Part shown: piece after piece, positions 30,623 to 42,409 of the stretch
Layout of the letters: every line of letters begins with the position of its first letter
How positions within the stretch are numbered: the first letter of the stretch is position 1
Source of the DNA: Absidia repens
Lineage: Eukaryota > Mucoromycota > Mucoromycetes > Mucorales > Cunninghamellaceae
Assembly (NCBI GenBank): GCA_002105175.1
Contig: MCGE01000055.1
Span: 67,001 to 131,000, forward strand
Direction of reading: 5' to 3'
DNA: 64,000 bases
Notes under the pieces: model-generated
Seen by the model: the letters and a program-made list of their open reading frames with translations, nothing else
Database searches by the model: none
What the model was told of the DNA's origin: nothing
Made by a program: the position numbers and the translations under genes

Positions 30623-33600
30623 GATTCAAGTTCAAGTTCGTACAAAGCTGGAATTGTAAGCAGCCCATGATATAAAAATTCCACATCATCCAATCCATTT
30701 TCAATTTCTTCAGTCGCAGGAGGATATCTTGATAACACATCAGCCACCACATTTTGTTTGCCAGGTAAATGTTTGACCACAAAGTTGAAGTCTATGAGAC
30801 GCATCACTTTTTGAGTAAAGGTAAGTCACGGCAGTGTTGTCAGTAAATAGAGTAAATTGTTTGTCCAGCAAAAACTTTCGGAATGATTTGAAAGCATATA
30901 TAACAGCAAGAAGTTCCTTTTCCACAGTTGGATATCTGATTTCAGCAGCTTGTAATTTTCGAGATAAAAAGGCGACAGGTACATAAGAGTCATCAATCAT
31001 ATGGCACAAGGCAGCACCAATACCAATATCAGAAGCATCAGTGAACAAAAAGAATTCCTTGGTGTGATCCGGATAATACAATAGACAGTTGGATTCCAAT
31101 AATTTTCTTGCGCCAACAAAACAAGCTTCCATTTCTTGAGTCCATTCAAATTTTATGCCTTTTTTCAGACAAGCAGTGAATTCAGTATAGAGATGGACAT
31201 GACGGCGATAGAAGCCCAGAACACCCAAAAAAGCATGCACATCTTTTTCACAGACTGGCCGAGGGAAGATCGAGATGGCAGCCACATGAGCGGGATCAGG
31301 TTGATAGCCTTGCTTGTTTGCAATAAATCCAACAAAATTGACTTGTCTTTCGAATAGAGAGCACTTGTTTGAGTTCAATACCATATTTACCTTTTTGATT
31401 TGTATGAAGAAAGCTTCCAGATCCGCCACATGTTGTCGAGGAGTAGAGGAGTGTACAATAATGTCATCAATATATGCAACTACAGAAGTGTTCATCAATG
31501 TGTTCAAAGCAAGATATATAGCGCGACAAAAAGTACTTGGACCATTCTGGATTCCAAAAGGCATGCAAACATATGAGTAATTCCCAAAAGGTGTGGAGAT
31601 GGTAAGTTTGTTGATCGACTGCTCGTTTACTGCAATTTGATGGAAGCCCTTGAGAAGAAACTTGATCCCCCTAATTGCTCAAGCAATTCGGTCATGATGG
31701 GCAATGGCCAGGTGTCCCGGACAGTAATCTTGTTTAGATCCATAAAATTCGTCACTAGCCGCTTGTCACCGGTTTTCTTGGAAATCAATCGACACGGAAA
31801 AGACCAACCAGAATTCTTGGAATTGCCAGGTACATACTGTATGTAGTTGGAATAATGATGCCATTGTCGCCCATATCATTGATTTCTTTACGTAAAAATT
31901 CCTTTTCATAGTGGGATAGGTTTCCGTACGGTCGCCTATAGATCGGAGGGTGTTCACCAGTTTCAATGTGCAATTCAGTAAGCTTCGTTTGTCGCAAATG
32001 TTCGTAGGAGGTACCAAAACAATCGGCATATTTTTCGATACAGTCAACCACTTCTTCCATAATTCCCAAAGCTTCAATCACTTCATTATTCTTGACATTT
32101 GCCACCAAAGAGCCCAATCTTGGATCGCCATTGTCTTTGTTGTCCATCGGGTTTTCCGCTAATCCAGCAAACATGACCAAATATGCCGAAGCATCTGAAG
32201 AATCATCATCGTTTTTTGGAGGGAAGGAACCAGTCATGCGGTCATGTTGATAAGATACGTTCAGAGTTTGCGGTTTGTTTTGCTCATCCATGGTAGACCA
32301 ATTGTGACTAGTCCAATCAGTTCGCACACCCAAATCATGTAAAGCCATGCGTCCAACCAAGAAATCATAGTCCAGCACATCAAGACGCACCGCATCTACT
32401 TCAATAGACTTGGAGGCACCCACAGTGATCACCAAATTTTTGAGCACACCTAGCGGAGAGACAGATTCACCGTTTGCAACCTTCAAAGTAGTATTCGTAG
32501 CATCCAATTCTGTAAAGCCCAAGTATAGAACCAGACTTCTACTAATAATGCAAGGAGTGCATCCACCATCCTGTACCATGGGACATTCCACACCAGCAAC
32601 AGTACCAATAGTATGGGGAGCAGCTAAACCAGAAGGCGGACGAGGAACTTCCTCCGAATGGAACGCATTTTGGGCCTTTTGACGATGATGTTTTGTGAGA
32701 CCATCCTTCAGAGAAGTGCGCATCGTTTGACTCCAGTCAGCCATTTGGGCAATGGACACTGGAAACACAGGAGCATTGAGAATATCAGTGGGGACCAAGG
32801 GAACGCGAGCGATTGGATTTGCCTTGAATTTTCACTTTTTTGCTTTTGGGAGTGATCGATTCTTGTTCCATTTCGTGAGCCTTTCTTGTTAACACAAAAG
32901 CATCCAAAGATTTTTGATCATTCACTTGACATAAGTTTGCACTGACGGCAGGACCTTGATTTTGTTTTTTCCTTTCAACATTTGGCGAATGGACGTCACA
33001 TACATAGTGAGGATGATCTTTCCCACAGTACTTGCAGTTTTCAGGGCATTGGCCAGCTCGGTGTCCACGAGTGTTGCAGTTGTAACAGAAGTAACGATAC
33101 GGGGTTATTGGGATCATGTACATCAGGCGCAGGTGGTTGGGTAGGTTTATTCATAAACTGAGATTGTTGAAACTGTTGAGGTCCAGGTTCCATTTTCATC
33201 ATATTGCCCATAAGTGCGTCATTTCCTTGATAGTATCCGTGAGCATGCTGATTTCCGATGTGGTTCCAGTAGAATGAGTTTTTGTTCGCTTTTTCGTGTC
33301 AACCGATGTGTAACTTGCTACAGAAGAATCAGAATTGGAATCATCACCGGGATCAAAATCAGAGCCATCAATATCGTCCATATCCTTGAATCCTTGTATG
33401 AATTCGGTAACACAAGTATATGATTGCACCCGAAGTGCACGACGAAGAGATTTTGACTTAATACCCTTTACCAGAGACTTGACCACAACAGGTTCAAAGG
33501 AGGTTGATAAATCCGACAGATCTGACGCCAGAGATTGATATGATATCCACAACTTTTCGATACGTTTCAAATATCTTCTATTAGATTCACCCGAGCGCTG

Positions 33601-33857
33601 TTTGACCTTCATCAGTTTGGTGGTGTAACCAAATACGTTTTCCTTTTTGACGTAACGGTCCTTGAATTCCTTCACGAAAGATTTCCATTTTTCATGATGA
33701 GAATGTAATGCCCAAGATTGAGTTGATCCAGTAAGACACAAAAGAGCCCTTGTAAGTTTTTCTTCATCCTTCCAGCCATTGATGGTGGAAACTTTTTCAA
33801 ACATGGCCAGCCAGTCCTTGTACTTCTTGTCAACCAGTTTGGGAGGTTTGATTGACA
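30623..33857 (-). pseudogene. Gag-Pol of second Ty3 element, several frameshifts
   Basis: Gag starts at the ATG at 33857 ('MSIKPPKLVDKKYKDW') with a capsid-like region. The frame then slips near 33205. The knuckle 'CYNCNTRGHRAGQC' plus a second Cys/His cluster lies near 33050-33090. The frame slips again near 32800 before a protease-like domain whose active site reads QDGGC rather than D-[ST]-G (about 32575). RT begins 'PIYRRPYGNLSHYEKEFLRKEI', breaks near 31835, and resumes with 'KKTGDKRLVTNF', 'MPFGIQNGPSTF' and the catalytic 'YIDD' (near 31460). The 'LDL' motif region is shortened. RNase H has 'FTDASDIGIGAAL' and 'FTDNTAVTYL' and ends with 'HLPGKQNVVADVLSR'. Integrase is missing. This element belongs to a different lineage from the intact chromovirus. 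Confidence 0.9.
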
Positions 33858-34211
33858 TTTTCGGGTTTGGATAGTGCCACACGGACAAATGAGGTGATTT
33901 GAGCGATGGAGGTAAGGTAGGTAGCACGATGATAAATAGAGTTTGATGTGCAGGAGTATGTGACACCAGATAAATTGACAGGTTATGAAGATCCAAAAAA
34001 AGACACACAGATAAGTTGACAGTAATAAGGATCCAAAAGTACACAGATAAGTTGACAGTAGTAAGGATTCAAAAACACACAGATAGATTGACAGTATTAA
34101 GAATCCAAAACAAACAGATAAATTGACAGTAATGAGGATCCAATAAACGCACAGACACGAGCAACGACTACGTTAATCGCTTGTTGAGGGACGTGGATTG
34201 AAGATAGTTCC

Positions 34212-34227
34212 CCTGTATTGAGCACCA
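34212..34227 (-). promoter_or_regulatory. tRNA-type primer-binding site
   Basis: The minus strand reads TGGTGCTCAATACAGG, 2 nt downstream of the 5' LTR-F. It begins with the TGG expected to pair with the CCA end of a tRNA. The tRNA cannot be named from the window. Confidence 0.65.
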
Positions 34228-34229
34228 AT

Positions 34230-34511
34230 TGAAATGTACAACAAATATAATACCCAATAAAAACCTGATTTATTAAAAGAAAAAATATGAATAAAAAAAA
34301 ACAGAAAATAAAATAAGGGGAAGAGAGGGGAGGATAAAGAAGTACTTACCGTTATATCAAAACGGTTAGGATGAGTAATATAAGTGAGAGAGAGGGTGAA
34401 GAAAGAAAAAGGGAAAAATAAAGAATTGAATAAATATATAAAAAATAATAAAAGCTAAAATTTAAGTTTTGGCTCCGACAACGAAAGCACCTTATTTCCA
34501 GTAACACATCA
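34230..34511 (-). repeat. 5' LTR of decayed Ty3 element (LTR-F family)
   Basis: On the plus strand it starts TGAAATGTAC and ends ACACATCA. It closely matches the solo LTR at 42803-43085. Confidence 0.88.
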
Positions 34512-34892
34512 GTCTCCCTATTCAACATGCCGCACGTACGGTCTGGTGGCGCCTCCTCATCAACAAGCTACCAAGTCAGGAAGCCCTCCGACACATACGA
34601 ACGCAGGAAGAAAATCAAGGTTGGTGCCGCATATGCGACACAGAAATAGAAAATGCGTGTCATATGATCGCTGACTGCCCCTTGAAACGATCCTTTTGGG
34701 CATCAGCAAAATTCATACTGACCATAAAATCCATTGACCATTGGCAAGCGATGACCTTCACATCACCAGTATCGAGCTGCACTCTGATTAATTTAACAGA
34801 CATTTTACTCACACTGTGGCGTTATCACTGGCGATGTACCATGACGCAAGAAACTGGAACAACACGCAAGCCATCCGTGCGCTACGTTCCCT
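34512..34892 (+). pseudogene. LINE ORF2 C-terminal fragment
   Basis: Matches about 55285-55670 of the intact LINE, including the zinc-binding motif (C-x2-C...H...C, 'WCRICDTEIENACHMIADCP'). It is interrupted by LTR-B. Confidence 0.88.
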
Positions 34893-35215
34893 CTGAAATG
34901 GATGTGAGATAAAAAGACAAGAGTAAAAATAAGTGATACAATTGATATGGTTTTTTATTTAATTGATAAAATGTCAAGTCTTTTTATAATAAAATGAAGA
35001 TATTTGTGGCTGTGGATGGGAGCATGATAACGGTGTATTTGTGACTACGGATAATTGCGGCTGTGTGCTATCTGATGTGTTGAATGACAAGTGTGAGAAT
35101 AAATGGGGAATTCAGGCGTAAAAAATAGAATGAAGAAATAAGTCGGATATACAAATGATGATGGCATAGATGCTTTTGATGTAAATATTGCTAAGCAGGA
35201 ACCAGGAATACGACA
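34893..35215 (-). repeat. Solo LTR (LTR-B family)
   Basis: 323 bp, starting TGAAATGGATGTGAG and ending AATACGACA, with a perfect CCCTC duplication (34888-34892, 35216-35220). It lacks the 5-bp insertion found in the B copy at 58614. Confidence 0.95.
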
Positions 35216-35420
35216 CCCTCAAATGGATGAAAGGTGAACACTTTCCAAATGACGCTTATGTTGCTAGTTGGGAAGCAATGATAGCCTCTAGATCGGAATT
35301 ATTAGAAGATAATGCTTAGAATAGGATGTCCCCTCCCCAAACTATAGTATAGCAACTATTTTGCAAATCAAATAATGAAGCCCGTACACGGGCCTCCAAT
35401 TAAATAAATTTATTTTAAAA
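35216..35420 (+). pseudogene. LINE ORF2 end and 3' tail
   Basis: Continues the LINE after LTR-B to the stop near 35318, followed by the hairpin 'GAAGCCCGTACACGGGCCTC' and an A-run near 35418. Confidence 0.88.
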
Positions 35421-35804
35421 AAAAAAAAATTGCCCACCATAGGAGCCGTCCATCCTTTTTTTTTTTTGATCGCTGCCCACTCATAGTGCCAAATAGCCCA
35501 TCCCATTCTTCCAAAACCTTCAGAACCCCCCCCCTGCCACCTAGTGACTACATAATTAATACTATTCTCAACATTGCTCTTCAATATACCCCACCACAAC
35601 AAAATACACTGTCATAGCTGTTTTTTCACACAAACACATCCCTGAATTCTTTTCTACGCACACACTTATAGAGTTGGTAGAAGAAGTCTCCATAATCCCC
35701 AATCCGTTCCTTTTTCATATATATAATAGACACACCTTTTTTTTCTATGCATATGTAATACACATTCGATGAAGCTCATAATGTAAACGTATAACAGAGA
35801 AACT
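35421..35804. other. Unassigned DNA
   Basis: No gene is recognised. It shares a short 'tgcccaccata/aaa' context with about 37480-37500. Confidence 0.4.
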
Positions 35805-36130
35805 AATTATAATAAAAAGAACATATTTATTCAGACGTAGATACAAATGATGACAAACTATTACTAAACTATTGAGTGCTAATCTACTGTCGTTCCCAAA
35901 TCCTTCATCCAAAATGAAAGCGTTTCCCCATGATGTTTGTTTTGCGTTTTTCAAAACGCCCCTAATTCAAGTTCTAACACTAATCCTAGATCACCAGTAC
36001 CCCAATGAGCCTTGCCATCATATCATTCAGACTATCATGAAAGAAAAAAATGAAAAAGAATGAAAAAGAGGGAAAAAAAAAATGGGGGCCAAAAAAAAAA
36101 ATAGAAAGCAAAATGCGGAGCCTGAATCAT
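35805..36130. repeat. Dispersed repeat H, divergent copy 3
   Basis: Shares 'aaaatgaaagcgtttccccatg', 'aaaacgcccctaattcaagttctaacactaatcctagatcaccag' and the following A-rich tract with copies 1 and 2, with many changes. Confidence 0.6.
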
Positions 36131-36144
36131 CCAGCTTTTTTTTT

Positions 36145-37251
36145 GGGAATTGCTCCATTTCAGAGGATTTTTCAGAGACCGTCCCGTACCACCTGTATTG
36201 TATCGCCGATAACTACCAGATTAAACAAGCTTTGTGACATTAGCGATATAAAAAATTGGCATTGTTTATTCAATAGAGTAATGCTTTAAAAAAATAAAAA
36301 TAAAAATCATGATAATCATTTTCGTTTTGGAATGAAATTTGTTTGGAATATATTTTCCTTATGACGAACTTCTTGGTAATAGTGCTTGATCATCGTTTTT
36401 GTCTTGGTGGTTGTTAGTGATGGTGTTGCTTTTTGATAAAGATGGGTTACTAGTAAAGGTGTAGGTGGTGATGGTGCTATATTCGAAACTGAAGGAGGAG
36501 GCGGTGGAACCGATGGCAAAGTTTATTTTTCAATTGGTGATTCCAATGTAGACGGTGGTGACTATAATAATTTTTTTGACAGATCTTTCAATAGACGTTT
36601 TGAGGGTCCTGATAATTGGTACTGCTCAGGTGAGTCAATCTGCTGAAAAAATGGAAGTATATATGCTGTTTGTCATTTTCCCATCCAAACTGAAAAATTA
36701 CAAGTCGACCATCCTTTTATGCCTATCATCTACTTTGTAAATTTTGTCGCCAATTTACATGATCGTTTAAAAATGCCAACTAGCAGGTTCCATAGCCATG
36801 ATCCGACCATAAATCATGTAATCTTATTCTATAATACTGTCCTTACTTATAATTTCTAGAAAATAATTGCGTTGATCATTGTTGTCGTTGCTGCTCAGAT
36901 TATCGGATACAGTCAGAAGTAGTGTTGTATTGCAATACGTTTATTCGGTAGAATAAATCTGCAACGAGAGGGTCAATGCTTGACATCCTCGACCATACTC
37001 CTTGATAAGTATAGATTTCTCCAATTGGAAAATGACTAGTCATAACAAATAGAAACAATAGCGCACCAAACAATATGTTAAAAAGAGGTAAAGAAGTAAG
37101 TGTCAATTTTTTTTTATTGCTAATGTCACAAAGCTTGTTTAAATTGCTAATTACCGGCGATACAATACAAGTGGTACGGGACGGTCTCTGAAAAATCCTC
37201 TGAAATTCCTCTGAAAACCCTCTGAAAATCCTCTGAAATGGAGCAATTCCC
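36145..37251. mobile_element. ~1.1-kb TIR element (non-autonomous DNA transposon)
   Basis: Inverted repeats start GGGAATTGCTCCATTTCAGAGG at both ends and extend about 110 bp ('gagaccgtcccgtaccac', 'attgtatcgccg', 'aaacaagctttgtgacattagc'). The right arm contains extra tandem CCTCTGAAA units. Both flanks are T8 runs, so a TTTTTTTT duplication is possible but not provable. Internal short frames (for example 36519-36316 minus, Pro-rich) are not recognised. Confidence 0.8.
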
Positions 37252-38155
37252 TTTTTTTTATCTCAAAAAATGAACGAAATGCAAATAAAAATTAAATGAA
37301 GGGCCAATCGCCATAATTACCATAGTGCATAATTCGTTTTATCTTCCAGTGGAAAGGCAGTTGCAATCCCTACATAATCAAGCTCTAATCTCTCTGACGC
37401 TTTCAAGTAAGCTATTATTTCAGCACACAAAAAAAACCCACTGACGACGCGCTGAGCACGACGATCGGGTCCCAAGGGGCTGCCCACCAAAATGCGAAAT
37501 GGCGGAGGTCTTCATCCTTTTTTTTTTTTATATCTCTATACATAAAAAAAAAAAAAACTCTGACGCCCAATAAATCATAAGATTTCCAATAGCTCCAGCG
37601 GAGCGCCAGAGCGTTTATTAGTAAAGTAAAAAGTTGAAAATGTCGTAGATAGAATTCAATATATATGTCCCAAAAATTACTTTGGGCCAAAGTAGACATT
37701 AGTGCACAATAAGGTAGTGTGTCTGGAGGATCCTGAATTTTTTTTTATTTTTTTTTATTTTTTTTTTGCAAGACAATCTGATAATTGAAACTCCAGACAC
37801 ACTATATATAGACAAAATTAAAATATTCAAAAACCTTTATTTACAACCAATAAATGCGAGAATATTGATTGTAGTGATTCTGTCCATCAGCATTTTTCTT
37901 TTGATTTGGATAAAATATCGAGGTTTGAAAAGCCATGAAAAACAAAAGAGGGATAGGCAGTTCATTTCATAATCGGGGTTACTTACGTTCTTGGGATCGA
38001 AGCCTATTACCGACATGTTGTTCATGCTCAGAATGCTCCTAAACGCTTCCCCATATTCACCATAAACCTACCTTATTTTGGAAGAGGTAGTGAATATCTC
38101 GCATTCAGTGAGTATTGATCTCCAGGAACCAATTTTTTTTTTATCACGAGCTCTT
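37252..38155. other. Unassigned DNA with a 14-bp inverted repeat
   Basis: TAGTGTGTCTGGAG near 37719 and its complement CTCCAGACACACTA near 37790 flank T-runs. GTAAGT- and GTAGGT-type donors on the minus strand around 37980-38070 hint at exon remnants ('MSVIGFDPKN'), but the evidence is weak. Confidence 0.4.
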
Positions 38156-38159
38156 CGGT

Positions 38160-38470
38160 CTATTTGTTTATAGAGTTTGTTTTAGTTTTCGTTTCGGTGT
38201 TATTGGCGTTGATGTATCTTTGCACCTCTAGGTTGTTTATATGGCTTTCTATTTTAGATACGGAGAGCTTGTGTGATATTATCTCTGCTACGAGTGCGGC
38301 TAGGTGACTGATTGTCGTTGGGAGCGGCTTGATATCTGCATTTAGTTTAGATATAGTTTGTGGTTGGGTACTCTTATTGGGCAGGATTGTCGACGCAGTC
38401 GGACTAGGTATATTTTGGCGTTGACATTTGCGATAATGCACAAAATCGTCAGCAGGTCATTGTGGTGGGA
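38160..38470 (-). pseudogene. Fragment of an unrecognised LINE-associated ORF
   Basis: The minus-strand frame contains 'RQNIPSPTAST', resembling 'RENIPSPSPST' in the frame at 46034-46396, which lies just upstream of a LINE ORF1. The rest is Asn/Thr/Lys-rich with a helical 'LAALVAEIISHKLSVSKIESHI'. No known domain is recognised. Confidence 0.4.
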
Positions 38471-38565
38471 ATAGTAAGCCTTTTTTGTCTAAAAGGTGGG
38501 GAGAGTAATTTTTTGCATTCAGGCATATTGGGGGAGGTAATGGACAAGGCTTTTACAACTGTCAC

Positions 38566-39567
38566 TTTTTTTTTGTATAAATTGACTCAGATTCCGTTAC
38601 AAATCTAAATCAGCAAAAATTGATACTATTGATGTATCACATATTTCTATAGTACACTGCTAAAACTCTGCGCGATCGCCAGATTTTCTTCCAGTCTTCG
38701 GTGTCAAAAATACGCATCCAATGGTAGGTCCAGTTTGCTTCTATAGCATGCCCATCCATGTCAATATATTTATGTCTTTTGTTGTGGGTCGCAGGAGATA
38801 TGAATGGAGGACTTGTTGTGGGGGAGGGAAAGAAGGGCCAAGGCAAGTGGTCTTTAACGGGACATTCCAAAAAGAAGTGGACTTCGTCTTCAACCGCAGC
38901 GTGGCAAAAATGGCATATTGAACCAGGGGCATTGCGTACGGTGAATCGGGATAGTCTTTCATTGGTGGAGAGGAAGCCATGGAGGAGACGCCACCAAATG
39001 GTTGTGCTTCTGTGGGACATTGGTATTTTCCAGAAGGATTTCCAAACGGCTATCGAGAGGCTGTAATATTTGCTAGTATAGAAGACGTTATAAGAGTAAG
39101 TGATATAACAGATATGGTTTTTATTGAATAGAATGACAGTGGGTTTTTATAGTAAAAGTTAGGGGAAGCGGATGTTGGAATAATAAATTTCTATGATGAT
39201 AGATGATTGTAGATGATAATGGATTATTGGTAGAGTTCGAGATGAAGGAATAAAATAGTGTATTATGGAATAGATGGATGATTGATCTTTGATATTAATT
39301 ATAGACCAAGTGAAACATAGCCAGTGTGAGGATATGCTGGTGAGTGACAAGGTACAATTGTTGGGACGCGATAGGTAATCGGTGTATCTGATATATGTGG
39401 ATGATGACAAATGACAAATACGACAGAGGCGCCAGTTCAACGGAATCATAAGAGGTGGCATGGGTGGGTGGATGTGCCTGAGATACTGGGAATGAAGCCA
39501 TATCCGTAAGTTCCTTGGTTTTGCATAGAGTACATTGTACACATCTGTTGGCGATGCTTGAATCTTC
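38566..39567 (-). mobile_element. 5'-truncated LINE, interrupted by an LTR
   Basis: A T-run at 38566-38574 marks the poly(A) end of a minus-strand LINE. The ORF2 C-terminus (39020-38637) has 'TTIWWRLLHG' and the zinc motif 'CHFCHAAVEDEVHFFLECP'. The LINE resumes after the LTR at 39426. It is about 85% similar by eye to the LINE at 47048-48084. Confidence 0.85.
39062..39425 (-). repeat. Solo LTR (LTR-C family)
   Basis: 364 bp, starting TGTAATATTTGC and ending AATACGACA, with a perfect GAGGC duplication (39057-39061, 39426-39430). Confidence 0.93.
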
Positions 39568-39940
39568 TTTTTTTTTATATAGATATATAGAGTTGAGACT
39601 TTATTAATTAGGATTAACAGCATATATAATTGTGGCATAGTTATAATATTTAGCACGCGGTATCTTGGGCATATTGTGTATTATCCAACGTAAGTGACTA
39701 TTCTACATTGGTGTGTTTATCTGGAAGCATACCAGCTTGCCATGCCGATTTGTATAGGATAGCAAGAGCTTGTTTGTTGGTTCACTGCCTTTGCTCCATT
39801 ATACTTTGCCAGTGTAGTTGCCATATTACTTTCAGAATTTTCCCCAGAAGTTTCAGTTTGTATTGCTTGGTGTCGTTCTGGAAGTTCAAAACTGCCCATA
39901 GTTCATCTAGTTTGAGGGCAGTGGTCCATATCGCTTTTTC
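39567..39940 (-). mobile_element. 5'-truncated LINE tail
   Basis: A T-run at 39567-39576 then 'tatatagatatatagagttgagactttatt' (poly(A) end, minus strand). A short C-terminal frame resembles that of the LINE at 40184. It is cut by the next LINE. Confidence 0.7.
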
Positions 39941-40183
39941 TTTTTTTTTTTTTTTTTTTTTTTTTTTGTATAGAAAGAGATTATATTGAGGTTTGTGGCT
40001 CTTGAGCCACGACCAGCAAATTAAGATTAAATAAAAAAAAAACTTTAAACTACGATGTACTTGCTATAAACTATGGGGCGTTGTGAAAGTCTTCGAAATG
40101 TATTCCTTTGTTCCATCGTAAACAGCGGAGCCGGTCGATCGGGTGGGTCGTGTTCCATGGTATTTTATTGATCGTGCACATCC
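39941..40183 (-). mobile_element. 5'-truncated LINE tail with GTGGCTC hairpin
   Basis: A T27 run then 'gtatagaaagagatta'. The minus strand has the hairpin GTGGCTCAAGAGCCAC. It is nearly the same 3' end as the LINE at 46397. Confidence 0.8.
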
Positions 40184-41440
40184 TTTTTTTTTTTTTTTTG
40201 TATAGAGTATGAATTTTATTAATTGACTTTAGACTTGTATGTATAAGGCTTATTAATATAACATAAATCTAGCATAATATCCATAGAAACTGGTAATAAA
40301 CATAGGGAGTAATGCGGCACAAAATATACAGGAAAATTGCCACTAAACAAGGTGTGGGTAGGGATGAGGTGTCTCTCCCTATCATCTTGCTGATACAACA
40401 TGCCTGCTTGCCATAGTACTTTGTATAGTATGGCTAAGGCGTGGTTGTTGTGCCAAGGATATTTTTTGTAAATGCATTGCCAGTGCATCCGCCACACTGT
40501 CAGTAGAATCTTGCCATACGCTTCCAGAATTGCTTGATCAGTGGGTCAGCGATATGTCAGGCTTGCCCAATCTTCACACTGTGGTTTGAGCTTTATACCC
40601 ATTATGTATTGTGCTGCGCTCCATAGGGATGCTTCATGGGGGAGCCAAGTACAAAATGATGGTCATCTTCAATCGCTTTACAACAAAATTGACATTGACC
40701 GGGATTCATCTGGTCGAGGCTGACGTGACGAAGGGCTTCCTTCGTTAGTAGCTTGTCACTGAGGAGGCGCCAACAGACCGTTCTTGATCCATGTGGTATT
40801 TTCAATTTCCAGAAGCCGGACCATTGTTTGTTTGTCATCATTATGGCTGGTGCAGGAGCATATGGTAGTCGTGGGCTAGGTAGGCTGCGCTGGTCCATAT
40901 ATTGTTTCTTCCAATGGGCGCGTAGATAACCACTAGGTGCCGTGTAGGCTAGTATCGACATTTCTTGGTGTATACCTTTGTTGTATACCGTGAGGGTCCA
41001 ATGTTCTAGTGATTTGACGTTGAATCATAGGGGAGAGGGACTGTCGTCACTGTTGGAGCCACCCTTTAGTTGGTTTTCAATCAATGGATGACAGTGGATA
41101 TCACCATTCGATAGTGCTTGTTTAATTGCTGTAAATCTTTTGATCAATGTATCTTCGATGGGTTCGAATGAGTCCGAGTCATAATTGTACAGTGTCATAT
41201 TTTGGACTAGGGTCTGGTGATTGATTTTATTAAGCGTTGTATTAGCTGCAGGGCAAGTGGGTTGGAGTGCTTGATTGAGAGGGACGTATCAGGTGATCAT
41301 TGGTGTCCATTCAGGGGAAATCGTTATTGGAGGCAACTTGGACATCAACTTTACTAAGTGGTGTAGGTGTGGAACTGGCTTACAAGCATTGATGTAACGG
41401 TGTGGTTGAATGAAGAGGGGAACCAGTGATTGTTGCTGTG

Positions 41441-41760
41441 TGAAATGGTTGTAATAATAAGGGACAAAAGTAAATAAGTGATACAATTGATATGGTTTTT
41501 ATTTAAATGATAAAATGTAAAGACTTTTTTATAAGAAAATGAAGATATTTGAGGCTGTGAGTGAGAGCTTGAAAACGGTATATTTGAGACTACGGATAAT
41601 TGAGGCTGTGTGCTATCTGATGTGTTGAATGACAAGTGTGAGAATAAGTGGGGAACTTAGGGGTAAAAAATAGAATGAAGAGATAAGTCGGATATACAAA
41701 TGATGATGGCATAGGTGCTTTTGATGTAGATATTGCTAAGCAGGAACCAGGAATACGACA
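41441..41760 (-). repeat. Solo LTR (LTR-B family)
   Basis: 320 bp, TGAAATGG...AATACGACA, with a perfect CTGTG duplication (41436-41440, 41761-41765). Confidence 0.95.
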
Positions 41761-41857
41761 CTGTGTATACAGACGCATCAGAACTTGTATGACGCCAATA
41801 GCGGGGTTTTCATGTTCTGGGTCAATCATCCGTCTTAAGTGAATATTATGTAAGGCG

Positions 41858-41877
41858 TTTATACAAAAAAAAAAAAA
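41858..41877 (+). mobile_element. Ultra-short LINE insertion (tail only)
   Basis: 'tttatac' plus an A-run, flanked by a 16-bp duplication AATATTATGTAAGGCG (41842-41857, 41878-41893). The insert matches only the last few bases of the LINE 3' ends (..TTTATACAAAA) in this window. Confidence 0.88.
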
Positions 41878-42409
41878 AATATTATGTAAGGCGAGGCATT
41901 GGTTGTCTGTATGGACTATCCCTAGTCCCCCTTCCGACCTTGGGTTTGTACAAAAGTCATATGATGGTCGCGGGCACATGATAGAAGGTATTGGTGGATA
42001 GTTGGATTGATTTCCATGATCCAAGCTTCGGGAAGGACAGTTAATCTCGCTATGTGCCATAAACGAGAGAGCAGTAATGAGTTCACGACTATAGATTTAC
42101 CTTGATTGAGAGAGCGCGACATTTAATCATGTTGATGTGGTTGCTAATTTTGGACTTAATCTTGGCTAGGAGGGACATCAGTTGGTTGTCACTTGTATAT
42201 AAGGGATATCCTAAATATATGGCGGGGTCGGGGTGCTGCTTGTCATGTCATTTGATGCCTGCATTCCCAGTGATGTTGATCCACTTTGGGTGTGGTTGGC
42301 CAGTCAAGGAGAGCATAAACGTTTTTGAGAGATTTACCTTAGCATTCGACGCCATACCGTATATATATAAATGATCCTGGAATATGTTCCATTCCGCGGA
42401 AGAGTTAGC

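Larger units (their letters stand above)
30616..34511 (-). mobile_element. Decayed Ty3/gypsy element (LTR-F family), 3'-truncated
   Basis: On the minus strand the order is LTR-F (34511-34230), primer-binding site, Gag, zinc knuckle, protease, RT and RNase H. It is cut off at 30622 before integrase. The missing 3' half is replaced by a truncated LTR-D. Confidence 0.88.
28344..35420 (+). mobile_element. One LINE copy shattered by nested LTR insertions
   Basis: Pieces at 28380-29198, 29630-29677, 30168-30314, 34512-34892 and 35216-35420 match consecutive parts of the intact LINE ORF2 and 3' end (about 53420-55880), in order and orientation. The last piece ends in the same 3' hairpin and poly(A). 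LTR-D, LTR-E, a decayed Ty3 element with LTR-D and LTR-F, and LTR-B separate the pieces. About 640 bp (near 54247-54886) and about 210 bp (near 55072-55280) of the LINE are missing at the D and D/F junctions. Confidence 0.85.

Noticed and set aside
31835..31841. TACTGTA at the RT frame break of the LTR-F element as a scar
   Set aside because: Removing 5 bp does not by itself bring the two RT halves into one frame; another indel is needed, so it is not counted as evidence.
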